A stretch of 64,000 nt of DNA from Karalla daura (lineage: Eukaryota > Chordata > Actinopteri > Chaetodontiformes > Leiognathidae): contig CM055193.1 in the NCBI GenBank assembly GCA_029224185.1, forward strand, positions 8,654,359 to 8,718,358. Reading direction: 5' to 3'. The translations under genes and the position numbers were made by a program. Positions 34,011 to 47,033 of this stretch are shown here, piece after piece (within the stretch, counting starts at the first letter, position 1; every line of letters starts with the position of its first letter). The notes below the pieces were generated by a model that saw nothing but the letters and a program-made list of their open reading frames with translations, made no database searches and was not told the origin of the DNA.

Positions 34011-37000
34011 GTCTTGTCTCACTGACTGTGCCACTGCAGTGCTGAATTAATGTTGGTATGAGTACATTCATAATTACTATTGTCAGCTGAGATAACCACA
34101 ACTAGACACGACCACACACTGCAGGAGCATACAAGGACAGCAATACTTGACTGATCTGGGCCAGGAATCAAACCCTCTACCACCTGACACACAATCTGTG
34201 CAAAAAAAAGGTCTTTATTTGCATGTTCTACTTGCATGTACCACCCTTTAGCACCTCTGCTGCTGGTCAGATTAGAGGCATAAACACCATAATGTGCAAA
34301 GAAATTATAGCAATTATCAAAACCTCTGGTATCTCTTTAAATGTGTATATAGCTAAAAGTATTGGCGCTCTGCGCTACCACTCTCTCACTGTGCGCATGG
34401 GTGTGTATGTGCATCCAAGTAGCACTTCTCAACTGGCAGCTGAGAGGCAAAATGTGTTTTTGTGCGAAAGAAGGATTGTGGACTACCGCATTTTTCAGAG
34501 TGGACTCACACTAAGCAGCCTTAACTGTGACGTCTCTCATCTTAACACTTTAAGAGAACGCGAGCTTTAAATCATCACACGTTTGGACAAGGAAGTGGAA
34601 GCAAATCTGCCCCACAAAGGCTCAGTTCTCACTATTTCCACTGTGGAAACCCCTCTAAGCGAGCCCGACAACATATGTTAGTCTTTTTGTTTATGGGTCA
34701 TGACAACCTCACTTGAAAAATCTGAGTCACTTTCAGTTTACTACCACTCTGTCCCTCTCCTTGCAGAATGCAAGAATGCAAAATTGTGCTGCTGTTCCCT
34801 CTGAGAAGCAAAGCAGCTAAGGCAAACCACAATAATTCCCTTTTCACAAGCTCAGGCTAATATTAGTGGAGAGATAGGCCCCCCCTGATGGGAGATGCTG
34901 ACATCTGGCACATAGTGGGTGGCCGCATAACAGGTGGGATGCATCGCTCTCATGTGTCCCCACAGTAACCATATCCAGTTGTAGAACATATACAGCAACA
35001 TTGATCTTAGTGACTTCTATATTCAGGCTTGAGACACCCACTGCCCATTTCCTCATGCGCTGACCCACAAGTTGCACTGCACAGCATCCCTGCTAGTCCC
35101 AAGAGTTGCTTTTGTCAATAAGACCAACCAGCAGCCTCAACTGCAACTGTGCAGGTCATTGGGGAGCTCTGACAATAATATTATGGGAAACGTTAGTAGA
35201 AGATTGGCTGGCAGCTGAAGTTTTCCAGAAACAAAACAAGGGAGCAAAACCAAAGGGTGCAACACCCCTGCACTTCACAATGACTTTAATGAGCCAGAGG
35301 ATGGAAAATAAAACGTGACTTAAACAAACTTTGAAACTCATTTCACCTTTCAAGCGGAGCATTGGTTGTTCCAGTTGGAATCATAGCTTCTACACCTGGT
35401 TTCATTTGGTCGGACTTTGTATAATTGTCCAGCCCTGCTCCAAAATGATGCTGTCCACACTTGAAAGTCCAGTGCGTGCAGTTCAACAGAAGATATCTGG
35501 CAGTTTGTATGATCTGCATACTTTCTTCCTGGCTGTCACAGAGTCAATGATTAATGCAAGGTAACATTTGTGCTTAACTATCTGATGTTGCATGAAATAA
35601 TGTAATAAACCCCCTACAATGTTGGCAAAGGCAAAATTTTTAGAAAATGTGTCTTGCACCATGAGAAACTCAAGTCAAGCCCACTCCCATGGTGCTGAAT
35701 TAATTATTCCTTGACTTGAACCCTGAAAAGTTTCTCGTCGTAGCTTTACGCTCACACACACTGAAATCACAATTTACAGCAACAGAGAGTTGCACACAGC
35801 TGGTACAGTGTAGAGCGTTAGGGACACCAGATGAAGACCACAGAGACAACGTGTCAAACTGTGGTAAAAGTGACTGCAACCAGACTACTAATAGATGATT
35901 GTATGTAAACCACCGCGAAGGACGCTATCATTCAAACTTGCATGACACGTGGAACATTCTCAAAGTCTCTGTTTGCATGAAACAGCAAAAAGGACAATAG
36001 GGAAAAGTAATGCAAGACAGTGGTAAGTAGAGCAGAAAATTATTTTGTTTTCAGCTTCAACATTTCAGCAACACCTACCAGCATCTTAGTCTTCTCAGGC
36101 ATCTCTGTTTGCACTGATTTCCTTGATGTGCTGCAAATTACAAACAGGCCTAATCTTTATACAACACAAGAGAACAGTGCTCAACACTAATTCTCATCTC
36201 TCATTCTTGCCAGCGGAGACAACATGAAGGATCCTGATTGGTCGAATGAGGTGTCAATCAAGTGTGCAAGGCAAAAAAGTGCAGCAGGCAAATATTCAAC
36301 TTTAAATTTAGATATCAAAATTAATTTCTTTTCTTTTTGTTGTCGTTCACGATTCTCAGTATGTCAGACAACATGATCAAAGTTGCATAAAGTAAAAAAT
36401 AATGAAGGGGTTGGGCGTGTCAAGAAACTGTTAGTCATAGCTATAGAAGCCTTGTGTGTGATATAAGTGTTGTTGAGTGGAGAGTATGGACTGACTTAAT
36501 CATTAACTTAGAGTGTAAACAAAGCATTGTGGAGGGAAAAGTGATTCAGAATGGTATTTTCTAGTTACTTAAATGACAAATATTTGTTTAAAAATCAGAT
36601 GAATCACATTAACTGGGGGAAGAAAAACAGTCAGTATAGCTTCAGTTAATTTAATTGAACTCTGTCTCTTTGAAGTGAAAGAAGCTGGCGCTCCCTCCAC
36701 GAGTCCCCGCCCTACCGTGTTCATTCATCCGGTTGGTCACCATCGAGAGTGGTGTCACAGGGTGCGTCAGACTAGGCCCGAGCGAGTCACAGCATTTTAA
36801 CATGCCAGTGTTTCTGTCGGGGCGTTGTGGGCAGAGTCGCTTGAGAATAGTTATGAGACACAATTTGCACTTCCAGCGCTCAGAAATTGACAAAACAAAA
36901 TGGATCTGAAACCGTGTGGTGTGCATCAGTATCATGCCTGAATATGGATTAACAGCTCGAGTGGATGAGTAAATAAATGGAGAACAGATGAGAAACTTCA

Positions 37001-37063
37001 ATCAGAAATGTAATGTCAAGCTTGGTAAAACCTGCAACGTCGAGTTTAATCTAAAACCACTTA

Positions 37064-37365
37064 CAGTGGAACCTCAAGATGCAACATTAGTTTGTTCTGG
37101 AGGGGCTTTCATATCGTGAAAATTTTCGGATTATGAACATATGAAGATGTAAAAAGAGTGTAAAAAGTATAAATATACAACTGTTTTAATACAAGATTAA
37201 AATATTCTACCGTTTATGAGTGTAAAAAGCACGAGGAAGCTCTCACTCACTTCGTTTTCGTATTTTGAATATGTTTTTGTTAAATGGGACGTAAATTTCT
37301 TCGATGCCCAATTCGTATTCAGAACTTTTCACATAATAGGGCGTTCGTAAGTTGCGGTTTCACTG
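37064..37365. mobile_element. MITE with TA target-site duplication
   Basis: A 302-bp element bounded by TA on both sides (37062-37063 and 37366-37367). Its ends are imperfect inverted repeats: CAGTGGAACCTCAAGATGCA on the left and, reversed, CAGTGAAACCGCAACTTACG on the right. Size, TA duplication and lack of coding capacity fit a Tc1/mariner-superfamily MITE. Confidence 0.75.
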
Positions 37366-38589
37366 TATTTATTTCAATTTGTGCCACAATCAAAGCATGT
37401 TTGTGTGAAAACAGCTCCTTCTGCACCCAGTCCTCTCAGTGCAAGACCTCAGTTGTTTGTGTGCTCATACATTACGAGGAAAAAGGACTTTTACTGAGAA
37501 ATCTTTCTGAAAATAGTCACTCATACAGAGCCATTTGTTCACCATTAACTGAGCACTTAGGATGAGCTCTAATGTGATTGAATGCCGAGAGTCACAATAC
37601 AAATCACTTTATGTGTATCAAACACACTGCCGCTCACCACACTCGAATGCTCAAAAATGCAAAATACGTGAAATATGCTCTTCCCACAACAGTGATCCCG
37701 GCAGGGTTTACTATTGCTCTGATTACATTGGTCCTTAACTTAAAAACTGAGTTTAAATGTCATTATGAAACCTCAATCTCTCCAGTTTGTGGCATATTTG
37801 GCATTCATCTGAACCACAAACCACATGACAATAGAGCTTCCATTTGTCATTCTTGCAACATTTACATTTTCGCAATCACCATTCCAAGTAAAACATTTTT
37901 TTTTTGCAGAGACGATAAGGCAAGTGGCTACAAGAACTATTATTCAAGATCAGATTTCCGGAAACCTCAGAGAAACAATGAATTATGCTTTTCTAATATG
38001 AATAATTTCTTTAACATGACCAGAAAAAAGTTAAGTCCATTCACCGATCAGACTTGATTACAAATGGGCAAGACATCAGTTAAAAGCTAAAGCTGCTGTA
38101 ACTTTTCAGAGTCTGAATACTGTTCTTAATTTTCATTAAACCATGACGTCGTCTCAACAGTTTGTCCACCCACTCATCTGTGTAAATCCTGCCGATTTCA
38201 GTGGATCTCTGATATGTAGCTGCTACAGAAGAAAAAAGAAAAAGGGGGAAAACCACATGGGAGCAACAAGATAAGATTTATGTATCACTGGTACAAGAAT
38301 CTCAAGCCATCAATTCTGTCAGAGTGAGAGTGGGTGGAAAGATTTACCTGTCGGCACAGTAAGGGTCCATCTCACGGGGGGTTGTGTAAAGGCCCAGGAT
38401 AAGTTATAGTTTGACTTTTGAGTTATAGCTACATGCTATAGATCCTACATCTGTCTATCTATCTGTTCCTCCTTGCAATAAATGGTAAAATGGTTTTTGA
38501 GGCTTTACGGTATGTAAAAAAACATGCACGTCTTATACTACCAACCAGGCAATATTCATTAATTCATTATTCATTATCTTTTTTAAAAT

Positions 38590-38760
38590 GTTGTGATGGT
38601 GTGCTGCAGCTTATCCCAACACACATAGGGCAAAGGTGGGGATTGCATGCACATGCATACCATTCAGTCTCACACTCTTCAGTCGGATTAAATATGCATG
38701 TTTTTGGACTGTGGGGAGACCTTGCACAGAACCTTCTAACCTCTGGTCCACTTATGCCAC
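38590..38760. repeat. Interspersed repeat, ACATGCATG family
   Basis: Contains CACACATAGGGCAAAGGTGG, AAATATGCATGTTTTTGGAC and GTGGGGAGACC, in the same order as in the copies at 31-34 kb. Confidence 0.55.
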
Positions 38761-39959
38761 CAACATAATTTGTTTTACAAGGCCTTTGGTGCCTTGTAGT
38801 GGTCGGGGTTTGGAATGGGGGTGATTTCACTCCAACAATTCTGCATCACGTACGACTCCTCTCTGTCCCATCTCAAGGTCCAATGGACCACTGACACTGC
38901 AAGTACAAACACATCCGCAGACAGTTTTAGCTGAGCGCCACTCAGGCGTGGTTTTGAATCTGACAGCAATCCCACATGTGGCGAGGCAGCCCAGACGCAG
39001 AAATGTCAGCTGACAGCAAGAAGGAGGAACTTACAGATGTCAGTCAAACAGACAGCGACCCCAGGCCTCTCCATGGACCGACAAACTTAACTGCTCACTT
39101 TACGGTGTGTCAGAATTTGTCAGAGAGTGAAAGACAATCTGCTTCACCCCTTCAGTGGGTCAGTGAGCAGTGTGCAAAGGTTTAATCATTCACAAAACTC
39201 TCTGCAGGCTCCCAATGACAAATTTGCATGAGTAACATTTTGAACCGGGAATCAGCAAAAGGAGATGAGGAAGAGTTATTTGTCTTTAAGTGTAAGAAAG
39301 AAAGAGTAAGAAAAATGGTTGTGATTAGGCGCATAGGCACATGCCGTTAAATTATGGCTGACACACTTGATAAGCTTCAGCAGCTCTTTTGACTGAAGTG
39401 TGCCTGGCAGACTTCTTGGAGAGATCGACTAAGTATCCTAAACACTTGAGCAAAATCCCGCCTGTGTAGATGAAGTATTGGCACAGGAAGGCAATAAACC
39501 TCTCACAGCACTTTCTACTACTTGCTCCTCCCCTTTTTCTAAACTCAGATTAGACCCCATCATGACATCCCATATAAACATATTTCAGTTACCAGCAACT
39601 CTCTGAAGACGCTATTAATTTTCCCTCCTGGCTTCGAGAGCCAGAGTTTGCGAATTTTGCTCGCTCTGCCAACCTGTTAAAAACAAATGTCTGATGTCTG
39701 ATTTTAGCCATAATCAAAACCTGTGTTTGGGGAACCAGCTTCTTCCTAACCAGCTCCTGCATGTGCATGTGTTTAGCAATATTTGATGGGGCTGATGTTT
39801 TTATACAACATAATCGGGGAATGAACTGTACTAAGAAGGATCGCGCTAACTGGACAAAGCTTCCCCACTGGTGAGGGACTGTAACGTGAAATGTAGAAGA
39901 CCTTGACTTTTCTGTGTCCTTGGCTGACATGACCTGAGGTATGAGTGGGTCCTTTTTGT

Positions 39960-42150
39960 CTGCGATTTTAAATTTCATGTGTGTCGTCCAGAAAACTCCC
40001 TGGCCAGGGATTTCATAAATACAATCGACTCTTTTAATCTTGTACAGTCTGTACCGGGCCCGACACATGAACGGGGACACACGTTGGATCGTGTTTTATC
40101 ATATGGTTTGCCTGTTTTTAACTTTGAGATCTGTGGAGCGTTTTTCTGCAGATCATATGCCTGTACTCTTAGAAGCAGCTGTGTGCTGTGGCCCAGTTAA
40201 ACCTCGCGCTGCGACTCGCAGATGTCAGGTTGTTAACCCCTCCACTGCCGGTCACGTTTCAGCCGCCTTCGGTCAGTGCTGCGTCAGTCCTGTGGTCTTG
40301 CGTGCTGTGATATAGAGGCTCTTAGCTCTGAGTTTGTGGACACCTGTCAAACTGCCATTGAGTCTGCTTCCCCATTAAAGAGGAGCAGGCAGCGCAAAGC
40401 TAAATCAAGAGCCTTGGATGAATGAAACAACCCGCACTGACAGACATGAGTGTCGTAGAGCCGAGCGCAGATGGAAAAAGGATAAACTGGAAGTGTCTTT
40501 TCAAATGTTGAGGGATTGTTGGCGTCGTTACCAAGCCTCTGTGAAAGAGGCTACAGTAAAAGAAAATTTTTCTCTGAAATGATTGTCTTGAACTGTCACA
40601 AACCTCGGGTGTTGTTTAGACTGATAAACTCTGCTCTGAATGCACCACAGACTCCAGGACTTGAACCCACCCCTTCTGTATGTGAAAACATTCTGCACTT
40701 CTTCACTGCTAAAGTCACGTCTACCAGAGCACTTATTTGACCTCCTGCTCATAACCTCCCCAGTGTTTGTCCCCATTTCAACTGTTTTTGACTCATTTGA
40801 GACTGTTGTACAGGAGACTGTGGGGCATTTAAAGTCATCAGGCTCCACCAACGACCCTGTTCCTCCTCAACTTTTTAAGGGGGCTTTTCCCACTCTTGGG
40901 CCATAAATACACAATATTATGAATGGTAGTCTCTCCTCATGAGTGGTTCCTGTGAATTTTGAACGTGCAGTTGTGCAGCCACCGATTAAAAACCCTAGAC
41001 TGGATCCTGCTGTTGTGGCTAATTTTCGATTTTAGATCATTTTTTCCAAATTGTCGTTCCTTTTCAGAACGTTAGAGAAGATTGTTTACTCTCAGCTCAT
41101 GAACTTTTTGAATGAATAAAATGTCCTTGAAATGTTTCAATCTGGTTTTAAAACTTTGCACAGCACAGAATCTGCACTTTTAGGTGTTTTTAACATCTTT
41201 TTAGCTACTGATTCTGTGTAATCGTTGTGCTCATTTGAAGGGTGGGCATCAGGGATCACACCTGTCTCATTGGACATTTTGTGTTAACCTTGGTGACTGT
41301 GTCCTCCACTGCTCCTCTCTTATGTGGGATCCCACAGGGTTCAATGCCGGGGCCTCTTCTATATCGTCTCCCACTTGGTTCCACTCTCAGGAAGTTCAAC
41401 AATTTATTTCACTATGTCTATCTATGTCGATCTATGTCCCCCTTAAAAAGGCTGCCTCTCCTTAAGCCACTGTTAAATTGTTCGAATGATGTCAAGACCT
41501 AGATGGCTCAAAACTTTTTTTAGATTTTAGTGAAAACAAGACAGAAACGATGCTCTATTGGTGGCACCTCTGTGACTCCTCCAGTCAATCTGCGTTCCTT
41601 GGTACAGTACACCAAACCTACTGTTATTGATCTGGAGGTTAAAGTAGCTACGGATCTAAAGTTTCACAGCGAGATTAAAATTGTGGTGAAAACAGCTCCT
41701 GTTAAGACACTGTCAAATATAAAACCTTTCCTCTAGAGACAGTGAAACAGCCAAATCCATGACTTTGTGAGTGCTCGGCTGGATTACTGTAATGTACTTT
41801 ATGTGGGCGTTAGTGGGTCGTCCATCGCTGCAGGTGGTGCAGTTGCAGTAGTACAGTACAGTTGCAGTAAGTTTGACCATATTTCACAGATTTTAGCTTC
41901 ACTCCTCTGGCTACCTGTTAAAATTGTTCTATATAACTCTCCCTAAAACCCATCTCTTCTGGCTCATTGCTGATTTAATGTGCACCGGTATTTTATTTGG
42001 GATGGACAGTGTATTTATTTATGTTTTATTTATCTTAGCATTTTATCTCCTTACTATGTTTTTTATTATTTATTTTATAGTATGGATCTTTGGAAAGTTT
42101 TGTGCCCCAACCCTCCGTGACGTGACCCATTGGTTTGCAAAAGACGCTAA
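39960..42150 (+). mobile_element. Decayed non-LTR retrotransposon (L2/Rex1-like, jockey superfamily)
   Basis: Frame-broken translation shows the end of an endonuclease domain (FINTIDSFNLVQSVPGPTHE, GHTLDRVLSYG, then a shifted SADHMPVL), followed by reverse-transcriptase pieces: FRLINSALNAPQTPG, STNDPVPPQLFKG, then near 40980-41150 text corresponding to PPIKNPRLDPAVVANFR and LEKIVYSQLMNFLNE, and GIPQGSMPGPLLY at 41327-41365. It ends with a typical C-terminal tail (CAPTLRDVTHWFAKDAK) at 42150. Many stops and frameshifts; the YADD-box region is not recognisable. The orientation is plus. Clade assignment is from memory of motif order. Confidence 0.82.
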
Positions 42151-44217
42151 ATGAAGCCAGGAGTTTGAGTTGCAGGAGGCTGCCATTCCTCGTAATGGAG
42201 CCAGCAGAAACCTTGGGGGGGAGGTGACGGAAATAACTTTTCACCTCTGTCATCCTCAGCCCACCCACTGATCCATAAGATCCATACTGGATATCAGAGA
42301 ATAACACGGCCATACAAACGAGGTAAACACAGTCTATTCGTTCAATTAATGTCACTGATGCTCTCTCCTCTGTGAGGTTCACCTGTCAGCCAAATGGACG
42401 CGCCCATATACATTCATTTCTTTAAGCTCTAATATCTTATTAATAATGGAATTATTTGCAAAATCGACCACCATATGACACGCTGGCACGGGAAACTTTA
42501 GCTGTTGAAGCTGGTGTGAGTTACGAAAACAAATTTCATGATTGAATTTGGCATTTTTTGATTGGGTGTGTATCGGAGAAACTGTTTTTTGGAGCCAGGT
42601 CTTGCGCATCTCCGTGGTTTTGCAAGAAAAGTCACTTCCGCGTAGGCTTTATTTTTCGTACCGGAAGACTACTTTTATTTCCAGGCTATGGGTGGAAGTC
42701 ACTGTTGTAATCCTTCAGTCCTGGTGTAGTGTGACAGCTATAATCTATCCCATCTTGCTTGTGATAAAAATAACCGTGGTGTTCACATTTCAAGCATTTG
42801 CAGACAAACTAAACACACAAGCTCCCTATGTATAGGTTCACATGCGTCACATGCATGTTAGACATCAGCAAAGCTGCTGCAATCGACTGACAAAAGCTTT
42901 GGCTTCAGAACTGCAGTTAATCCCCAAACATTTCTACATATATGCATATCCAGGTCAGATGCAGAGTAGAAATTTCTCCTTGAGGATTAATAAAATGCAA
43001 GTCATTTAACTTGGCAAAGTAAACAGTAATCACAAACACAGAACAACACTGACAACCATTACCCCAGACTTTTATACTCTCCTTAAATGTAAAACCATCC
43101 ACAGCTATTCTTTACAACTCCATGAGCTGTATTGTTTGTTAAAATGTTAAAGAAGCATGTTTTTATCATAACATTTACGTTTTATTGTATATTAAGCCTT
43201 CTTGCACATTACCGCTTTCTAGAAATGCAGTGCTTTTGTCAGGGATGAAGTGCAGCTGGTATTGTTTTAAGGTCTTAACTTTATGTGTTCTCAAAGTTGG
43301 ATTTGGTGACGTTTGAGAACAGGAGTTAACAGAGAAGTCCCATCTCCCTTCATGGGTCTGTTCACAGGCAGCCCCTTGAAGATTACTACAGGAGGAAGAG
43401 GGCATTGGAGTGTTTGAAGTAGGGCTGAGTAAACTGTCTCTTTTATTAAACACATAAATGAACAAATCCCCAAATCATATGAACACAAGATGAATAGCTC
43501 CAGCTCCTGGCTCTGTGTTTATCTACTGCCCAAGTGAACAGCTTCTGCAAGTGCAAAACTACCACAGAGATTATATGCTATATGATGTTATATGTTATAT
43601 GATTATATGATCATTTGTTATCATAATGTAACAACAGACATTACCTTTGCTAGCAGTAAAGCTAACCTGCTTGCATTTAGAAATTAAGCTTACTGTAGAG
43701 CTTCATAGGGCTTTTGCAGTGATCTGAACTACATAGTGGCTAGACTGGGGGCCATTCCAGTAAAACCTCCTCACTTGATGATTAGATGTTTGGGTTGCAT
43801 AAATTTTAAATAAATGAGTCGAAACATAAGAGAAATGTAGATTTTGGGCCTCAGCCAGATAGATCCAACACTACGAGCCAAACAACGCATTGTGTAATGC
43901 ATGTACTGTATCATGTTAAAAATTAGCTTGAAACTTCCGAGAACATTAATGCACCCAAACGTATTTGCAGACTTCATCATGTCTTGCTGCAAAACCACGT
44001 CTGCTTTCACCAGTAAGTCCAGTCTCCACCTTGTTTTGTTATGCTCAGTAATTACCAGCGAGGGAGGGCTGGTACTCTCCAAAAGGGAGTGCCCCAGAGA
44101 GCGCAGACAAAAGCTGCCAAGGCCCGCTTTATTGCAGTATGATTGGAATGCATGGCTAGACTTTATTAGGGCACATGAGATTCAGGAATTAACAAAACAG
44201 AAGCGCTGGTAGCCTAC
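42151..44217. other. Intergenic stretch downstream of csf1
   Basis: About 2 kb containing no confident exon. The csf1 cytoplasmic-tail exon and 3' UTR should lie here. One possible tail exon is after an acceptor near 43443 on the minus strand, reading about 15 codons to a stop, but nothing confirms it. Confidence 0.5.
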
Positions 44218-46800
44218 CTTTTGTGTGATGAGACAGTAAAGAGTAAGTATCAACAGCAGTCCTCCGCTGACGGAGGCAATGATGAAGCCGAGCTTGTACA
44301 GATCTCTGACCGGTCTTCTGTGCGAGGCCTTCACTGAGTTCCTCCCATAACTTTCTGTAGAAAAAGACACACAATCTGTGATCCCTGCGGCTCTGGACAG
44401 CTGCGTAATTCATCACCGAGCTTTCCGGATGATAGAGATTTCCCACCTGTAAAATGTTGCGTGGTCGACTCTGTGGATAGCTCGGTGGTAGAGCCAAAGG
44501 TTTCTGTGTATTCGTGCTGGCATCTCCAGTCGACGGGCGCGTCACTCGTTGTCACCAGCTCCCAGTAAACGGACAACACCTCCGAGGCCCTCTGCAGTGC
44601 CTCTGAAGGAGAACCACTATAGAGCGTCTCGAAGCTCTCTGGTTTATCCTGCGGCAGGTTTCCAGAAACATACTTTAAATATTTTCACCAGCGTTGCAGA
44701 TTTAACTCTGTGTGCAGGGCAGTTCCTCACATGTGTCTCTTATATGTTTTATGTTATAGATAATTGAACCTGCCAGTCCTGAAAAGAGGTTGCACACACT
44801 CACCTCAACCTCTTCGTTTATCTGAGGCACGCATTTCTGAGAGTAGATGTTGAGGATGAGCGCCCTCAGTGACTGCACGTAGCCGTCATTGACCGAACCC
44901 CGGCCGTATTTGAAGTGAGTGGTGAGCAGCTCCAGGATCCAGGGTAAAGCAGCTTTTACAAAGCAACATTTGCTCTGTGGGAAATCAGAGCATGAGGTAA
45001 TAAACAAGAGAGCACTGCAGTTAATGGAAAGTCTGAATCAAAAGCTTCAGTAGGAAACAGTCCCATAAAACAGACGCAACGTACCAAACTCCTCCGTTCA
45101 ATGAATGTGTAGGTTATCGAGCACCCGCTTCTCAACTGGTTATCAATCTGCAGAGGCAACAACAGGGAGACTTTAGTCCCAGCTGTGTGGTCAGATCCGC
45201 ACAGTTTTTGGTGTTGTTTCAAGACATACCAGATGCCTGACTGTCAGCAGGTGCTCCCTAGTGATGGAGTGTCTGCATGGACCAGGGACCTCAGCCATAG
45301 TCAGAGGGAAACTCAGCAACATAAGCACACACAGACACTTAACCTGCAACTGACACAACCATACATTAACTTATTCCATGTCAGAAATAACACGTTGCAT
45401 CACTCAAATCTTCGAAGACGGATGGTACGGTAGCCACATGAGAAATACTCGCAACCGCCATTCTCCCGACACCGCAGGCACAAATGTTGCACACTGACCA
45501 TAACAGGAACAACAGGAATGCAGCCCAGAAAGCACTTTCTCTCTCTGATTCAGTTCTCCGTCCCAAATGGTGAATATTGTTTTCTAATAAGACGGCTCTC
45601 TTATAAAGTATTTTACAAGGAAAACCGAGTTCAAAGCAAACCCATTTTCCTTTCGAGCGTGTCGTAACAGCTTAACAGTACAATTCTTGCCTTTCCATCC
45701 AAAGTGTACTTTACAATGTGCTGAGTAAAGTACACACTTCCTTTCCAGGGCTGCACATTATTTATGTGTTACAGATCAGCTCTTCAAGCCGTGTCCCAAA
45801 AGAGCGGGTTTTGGGTCGAGTTTGTGAAATACTCGCAGCGCCTCTTTGCTGCGACACTACCAGTGACTGATGTGTAAACTGTGGGTGACCTCAGGGGAAC
45901 CTTGTGCGGTGTTAGATTAGTTCCAGTTATGGTCAAATAGTGCCCTCTACCACAGAGGCTCGGCTTGGGAGAGCAGCATGCACGCACTCCTCCCGTAGCT
46001 GATGATGCCTGCTACCAGGCACCTTTTGGCAAGTGTAAGAGTAAAATAGCCTCCAGATGGATTTAGTCCTTCGACTGAGGATTAAAGGATGGTGACAAGC
46101 ATGTGTTTCTCACACTGCAGACAAAATGTCTGCACTGGAAGCTTTTGCTCCATAATCATTCCCTTAACTTGTTTGACCTGTCTCTTCAAGACAGCTTTTG
46201 CAGCAAAACAGACAAGATAGATTCCAGCGAAAGACTGCGTGAAACAATAAAACATGATTGTTGCCCGGTCGACTTCTGAGTCGTATTAACGCATACACGG
46301 CAATTCTTTTAAAGCCGCCAAGAACGAGATGTGTTCCTCTCATATTTTGCTGCCTGTTCCTCATATAACACTTGGAATTTGGAGCGGAGAAGATAGCAAA
46401 ATGTGATTCCTAAAGTAAAACAAGATGGTTTGTAAGGGCAGAAGCAGTTTTGCGCCAGCTCCTGACTGTTATTGGGAACCCACTCGATGAATGATGATGA
46501 CACATAATCAAATTAATGTAATCTAATAAAACTATTAATTTCAGTGGTATGTGGCAAATGCAGGAGCACATGATGCAAATGTCAACTGTCACATGATTTG
46601 TTTCCTCCGTGCTGTCTATGATATCTGTTTTTAGGTCCTAAGGAACTGCACGATCAGGCAACAAACTTTATGCACAGACGAACAGAGGCACACACGCTTC
46701 CAGACCATAGCGCTGGTGGATTTTTATTGCGGCGATCAAGAGAAAAGTTCTCACCTACCTTAGCTTTGCTCTGAATCAGGGTTGACACAAGGATGGTCAT
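44218..46800 (-). CDS. csf1: Macrophage colony-stimulating factor 1, signal peptide to transmembrane segment
   Basis: CSF1 is a four-helix cytokine made as a type I membrane protein; it drives macrophage and osteoclast development through the receptor CSF1R. Coding exons in transcript order: 46759-46800, 45230-45343, 45085-45147, 44804-44974, 44447-44648, 44218-44354; they join in phase to 243 codons. The N-terminus runs from exon 1 (MTILVSTLIQSKAK) into a hydrophobic signal core (CVLMLLSFPLTMAE), then the cytokine domain with cysteines at GPCRHS, SGCSITYTF, SKCCFVKAA, SQKCVPQ and DWRCQHE. A Ser/Thr-rich stalk follows, then a transmembrane helix at about residues 219-240 (LGFIIASVSGGLLLILTLYC). 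The short cytoplasmic tail is in a further exon not found; reading through the last donor gives a stop at 44182. The identity is by comparison with remembered fish and human CSF1; whether this is csf1a or csf1b is not decided. Confidence 0.88.
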
Positions 46801-47024
46801 CTGGTACGTGTTTGACAATGGAAAACACCAGACTCCACTGTCACACACATTGAAGCAAAGAAATCCTTTTCATATATTCAGTTCCACTCCACAGAAAGGA
46901 ATTTGCTGTTAAGTAAATTTGACACTTCGTCATGTGGCGCTGCTCGTCTGTGCATTGCCTGATGTGCTCCTCCTGCGCAGAGCGAGTTCAAACGGAGACT
47001 AACTGTTTCAGCTGACAGACTGCC

Positions 47025-47033
47025 CTTTTAAAG
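47025..47033 (-). promoter_or_regulatory. Possible TATA-like element for csf1
   Basis: CTTTAAAAG on the minus strand, about 225 bases before the csf1 start codon. It would place transcription start near 47.0 kb with a 5' UTR of about 200 bases. Based on motif and position only. Confidence 0.35.

Larger units (their letters stand above)
34011..39950. other. Gene-poor accessory region, middle part
   Basis: Unique AT-rich sequence apart from a MITE (37064-37365), one ACATGCATG copy (38590-38760) and a somewhat GC-richer stretch near 36660-36850. The longest ORF (37578-38057, 159 codons, plus) has low-complexity AT-driven composition and no recognised domain. Confidence 0.6.

Noticed and set aside
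37578..38057. 159-codon plus-strand ORF
   Set aside because: Composition is AT-driven with no domain, signal peptide or splice context that I recognise. It could be tested by conservation, but nothing in the sequence supports a gene.
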